DNA of 5,852 nucleotides from Rhodospirillales bacterium (lineage in GTDB: Bacteria; Pseudomonadota; Alphaproteobacteria; Rhodospirillales; 2-02-FULL-58-16). The notes under the pieces were generated by a model that did not search any database, was not told the origin of the DNA, and worked only from the letters and a program-made list of their open reading frames with translations. Each line of letters begins with the position of its first letter. Within the stretch, counting starts at the first letter, position 1. Position numbers and translations under genes: made by a program. Where the stretch lies: the NCBI GenBank assembly GCA_021775195.1, contig JAJFIG010000090.1, positions 1 through 5,852 on the forward strand. Reading direction: 5' to 3'. Shown here in pieces: positions 5,237-5,852 of the stretch.

Positions 5237-5695
5237 ATGGGCGGTAGGAAAATCCTCGTGATCCTGGCGGTGCTGGCGGTAGGCGCCGGTGCCGGAGCCT
5301 ATGCCCTGCGAGACGCGGGAACACCGTCCGGGGCCGACGCCGGGGACCCGGCCCTGGTGGCCCTGGGTAAGACGGTCTACGCCGATCATTGCGCCCAGTG
5401 CCACGGCGCCAAGCTGGAAGGGCAGCCCGACTGGCGCCGCCCCCTGCCCGAGGGAGGCCTGCCGGCACCGCCCCATGACCAGAGCGGGCACACCTGGCAT
5501 CACGCCGACCGGTTGCTGTTCGACTACACCAAGGGGGGCGGAAAGGCGATCGCGCCGGCCGGTTTCAAGAGCAACATGCCGGGGTTCGAGGAGGTTCTAT
5601 CGGACCGGGAGATCTGGGCTTCCCTGGCCTTCATCAAGAGCTCCTGGCCGGCCGCCATTCGGCAGCGCCAGGAACGCATGAACCGGCAAAGTTAG
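5237..5695 (+). CDS. Membrane-anchored c-type cytochrome (monoheme)
   Basis: From ATG 5237 the product has 152 residues. ATG 5234 adds 1 residue and ATG 5222 adds 5. The N-terminus is a short basic stretch, G-G-R-K, then a hydrophobic segment I-L-V-I-L-A-V-L-A-V-G-A-G-A-G-A-Y-A-L that exports the protein and probably anchors it. The single heme site is C-A-Q-C-H (His is residue 56), and the likely axial Met is in F-K-S-N-M-P-G-F, 58 residues further on. The end, D-R-E-I-W-A-S-L-A-F-I-K-S-S-W-P, is the usual C-terminal helix of class I cytochromes. Between them lies P-P-H-D-Q-S-G-H-T-W-H-H-A-D, a His-rich stretch that I recall as conserved in this subgroup. It should carry electrons on the periplasmic face; partner and pathway cannot be told. 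It starts about 55 nt after the sulfotransferase stop with no terminator seen between, so co-transcription is plausible. Its last 62 bases overlap a minus-strand frame. Confidence 0.88.
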   Translation: MGGRKILVILAVLAVGAGAGAYALRDAGTPSGADAGDPALVALGKTVYADHCAQCHGAKLEGQPDWRRPLPEGGLPAPPHDQSGHTWHHADRLLFDYTKGGGKAIAPAGFKSNMPGFEEVLSDREIWASLAFIKSSWPAAIRQRQERMNRQS

Positions 5696-5852
5696 GTTTC
5701 CCCTCCCCCGGCCGAGCCTCGGCCACGGCCTGCTCGTAGAAGCGTTCGAGGGCGCGAACGGCCTCGACGTCGCCGAAGACACGGTCGGACCGCGCCGCCA
5801 CCAGGTCACGGATGGTTTGGCGGTATTCCGCATCGAGGCCGAGGCGGCAGGC
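5634..5852 (-). CDS. C-terminal fragment of an unknown protein (5' end outside window)
   Basis: Read from the right edge on the minus strand, one frame stays open for 72 residues to a TGA at 5636-5634. It begins A-C-R-L-G-L-D-A-E-Y-R-Q-T-I-R-D-L, continues A-A-R-S-D-R-V-F-G-D-V-E-A-V-R-A-L-E-R-F-Y-E-Q-A-V, and ends in a less ordered tail. The composition and amphipathic pattern, with Leu, Val and Phe spaced among Arg, Glu and Asp, look like a genuine C-terminal helical region. The competing minus frame from 5833 is Ser/Arg/Pro-rich and looks like a shadow. The Y-R-x5-L, R-V-F-x-D and V-R-x-L-E-x-F-Y pattern reminds me of the tails of some bacterial TPR-linked glycosyltransferases (SPINDLY/OGT-like), but this is a weak guess. 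Its last ~20 codons run antiparallel over the 3' end of the cytochrome gene. Confidence 0.6.
   Translation of the reverse strand, partial: ACRLGLDAEYRQTIRDLVAARSDRVFGDVEAVRALERFYEQAVAEARPGEGKPNFAGSCVPGAAEWRPARSS

Noticed and set aside
5597..5833. Minus-strand ORF of 78 residues starting with ATG at 5833
   Set aside because: Ser/Arg/Pro-rich shadow; the neighbouring minus frame, open from the right edge, looks far more like protein.

Overview
The window reads as chromosomal DNA from a GC-rich alphaproteobacterium, most likely of a Rhodospirillales or Hyphomicrobiales type. This rests on overall G+C and codon choice, a glutathione reductase of the alphaproteobacterial kind (C-x4-C centre written TCVMRGC, ATP-type motif with STGGWP), a TPR-sulfotransferase fusion common in that class, and several small orphan protein types that I associate with it. 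No rRNA, tRNA, CRISPR array, transposase or phage gene is visible.

Left part (1-1457, all plus strand): an accessory-looking run of small genes. It opens with the C-terminal end of a Cys/Trp repeat protein cut by the window edge (3-167). Next come a ~102-residue helical protein (236-544), a 37-residue ORF that shares an ATGA with it (541-654), a 58-residue conserved-looking small protein with a near-perfect ribosome binding site (773-949), and a 139-residue protein with a C-terminal membrane anchor (1038-1457). None has a function I can name. A non-coding gap (1458-1637) follows and carries what looks like a degenerate dispersed repeat with 8-bp inverted ends.

Middle (1638-3216): gor, glutathione-disulfide reductase, on the minus strand with all catalytic and NADPH-specificity residues in place. 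A 208-bp divergent intergenic region holds a plausible sigma-70-type promoter for gor.

Right part (3217-5852): a 654-residue protein with nine in-register TPR repeats joined to a PAPS-dependent sulfotransferase domain. After a 40-52-nt gap comes a small membrane-anchored c-type cytochrome, probably in the same transcript. The right edge holds the C-terminal end of a minus-strand gene that has no start inside the window. Its reading frame runs antiparallel into the last 62 bases of the cytochrome gene.

No single obvious new system is present. The most interesting points are the TPR-sulfotransferase with an Asn-rich ladder that could present peptide substrates, the edge fragment of the Cys/Trp repeat protein, the tightly packed small ORFs with overlapping start and stop codons, and the convergent overlap at the right end.
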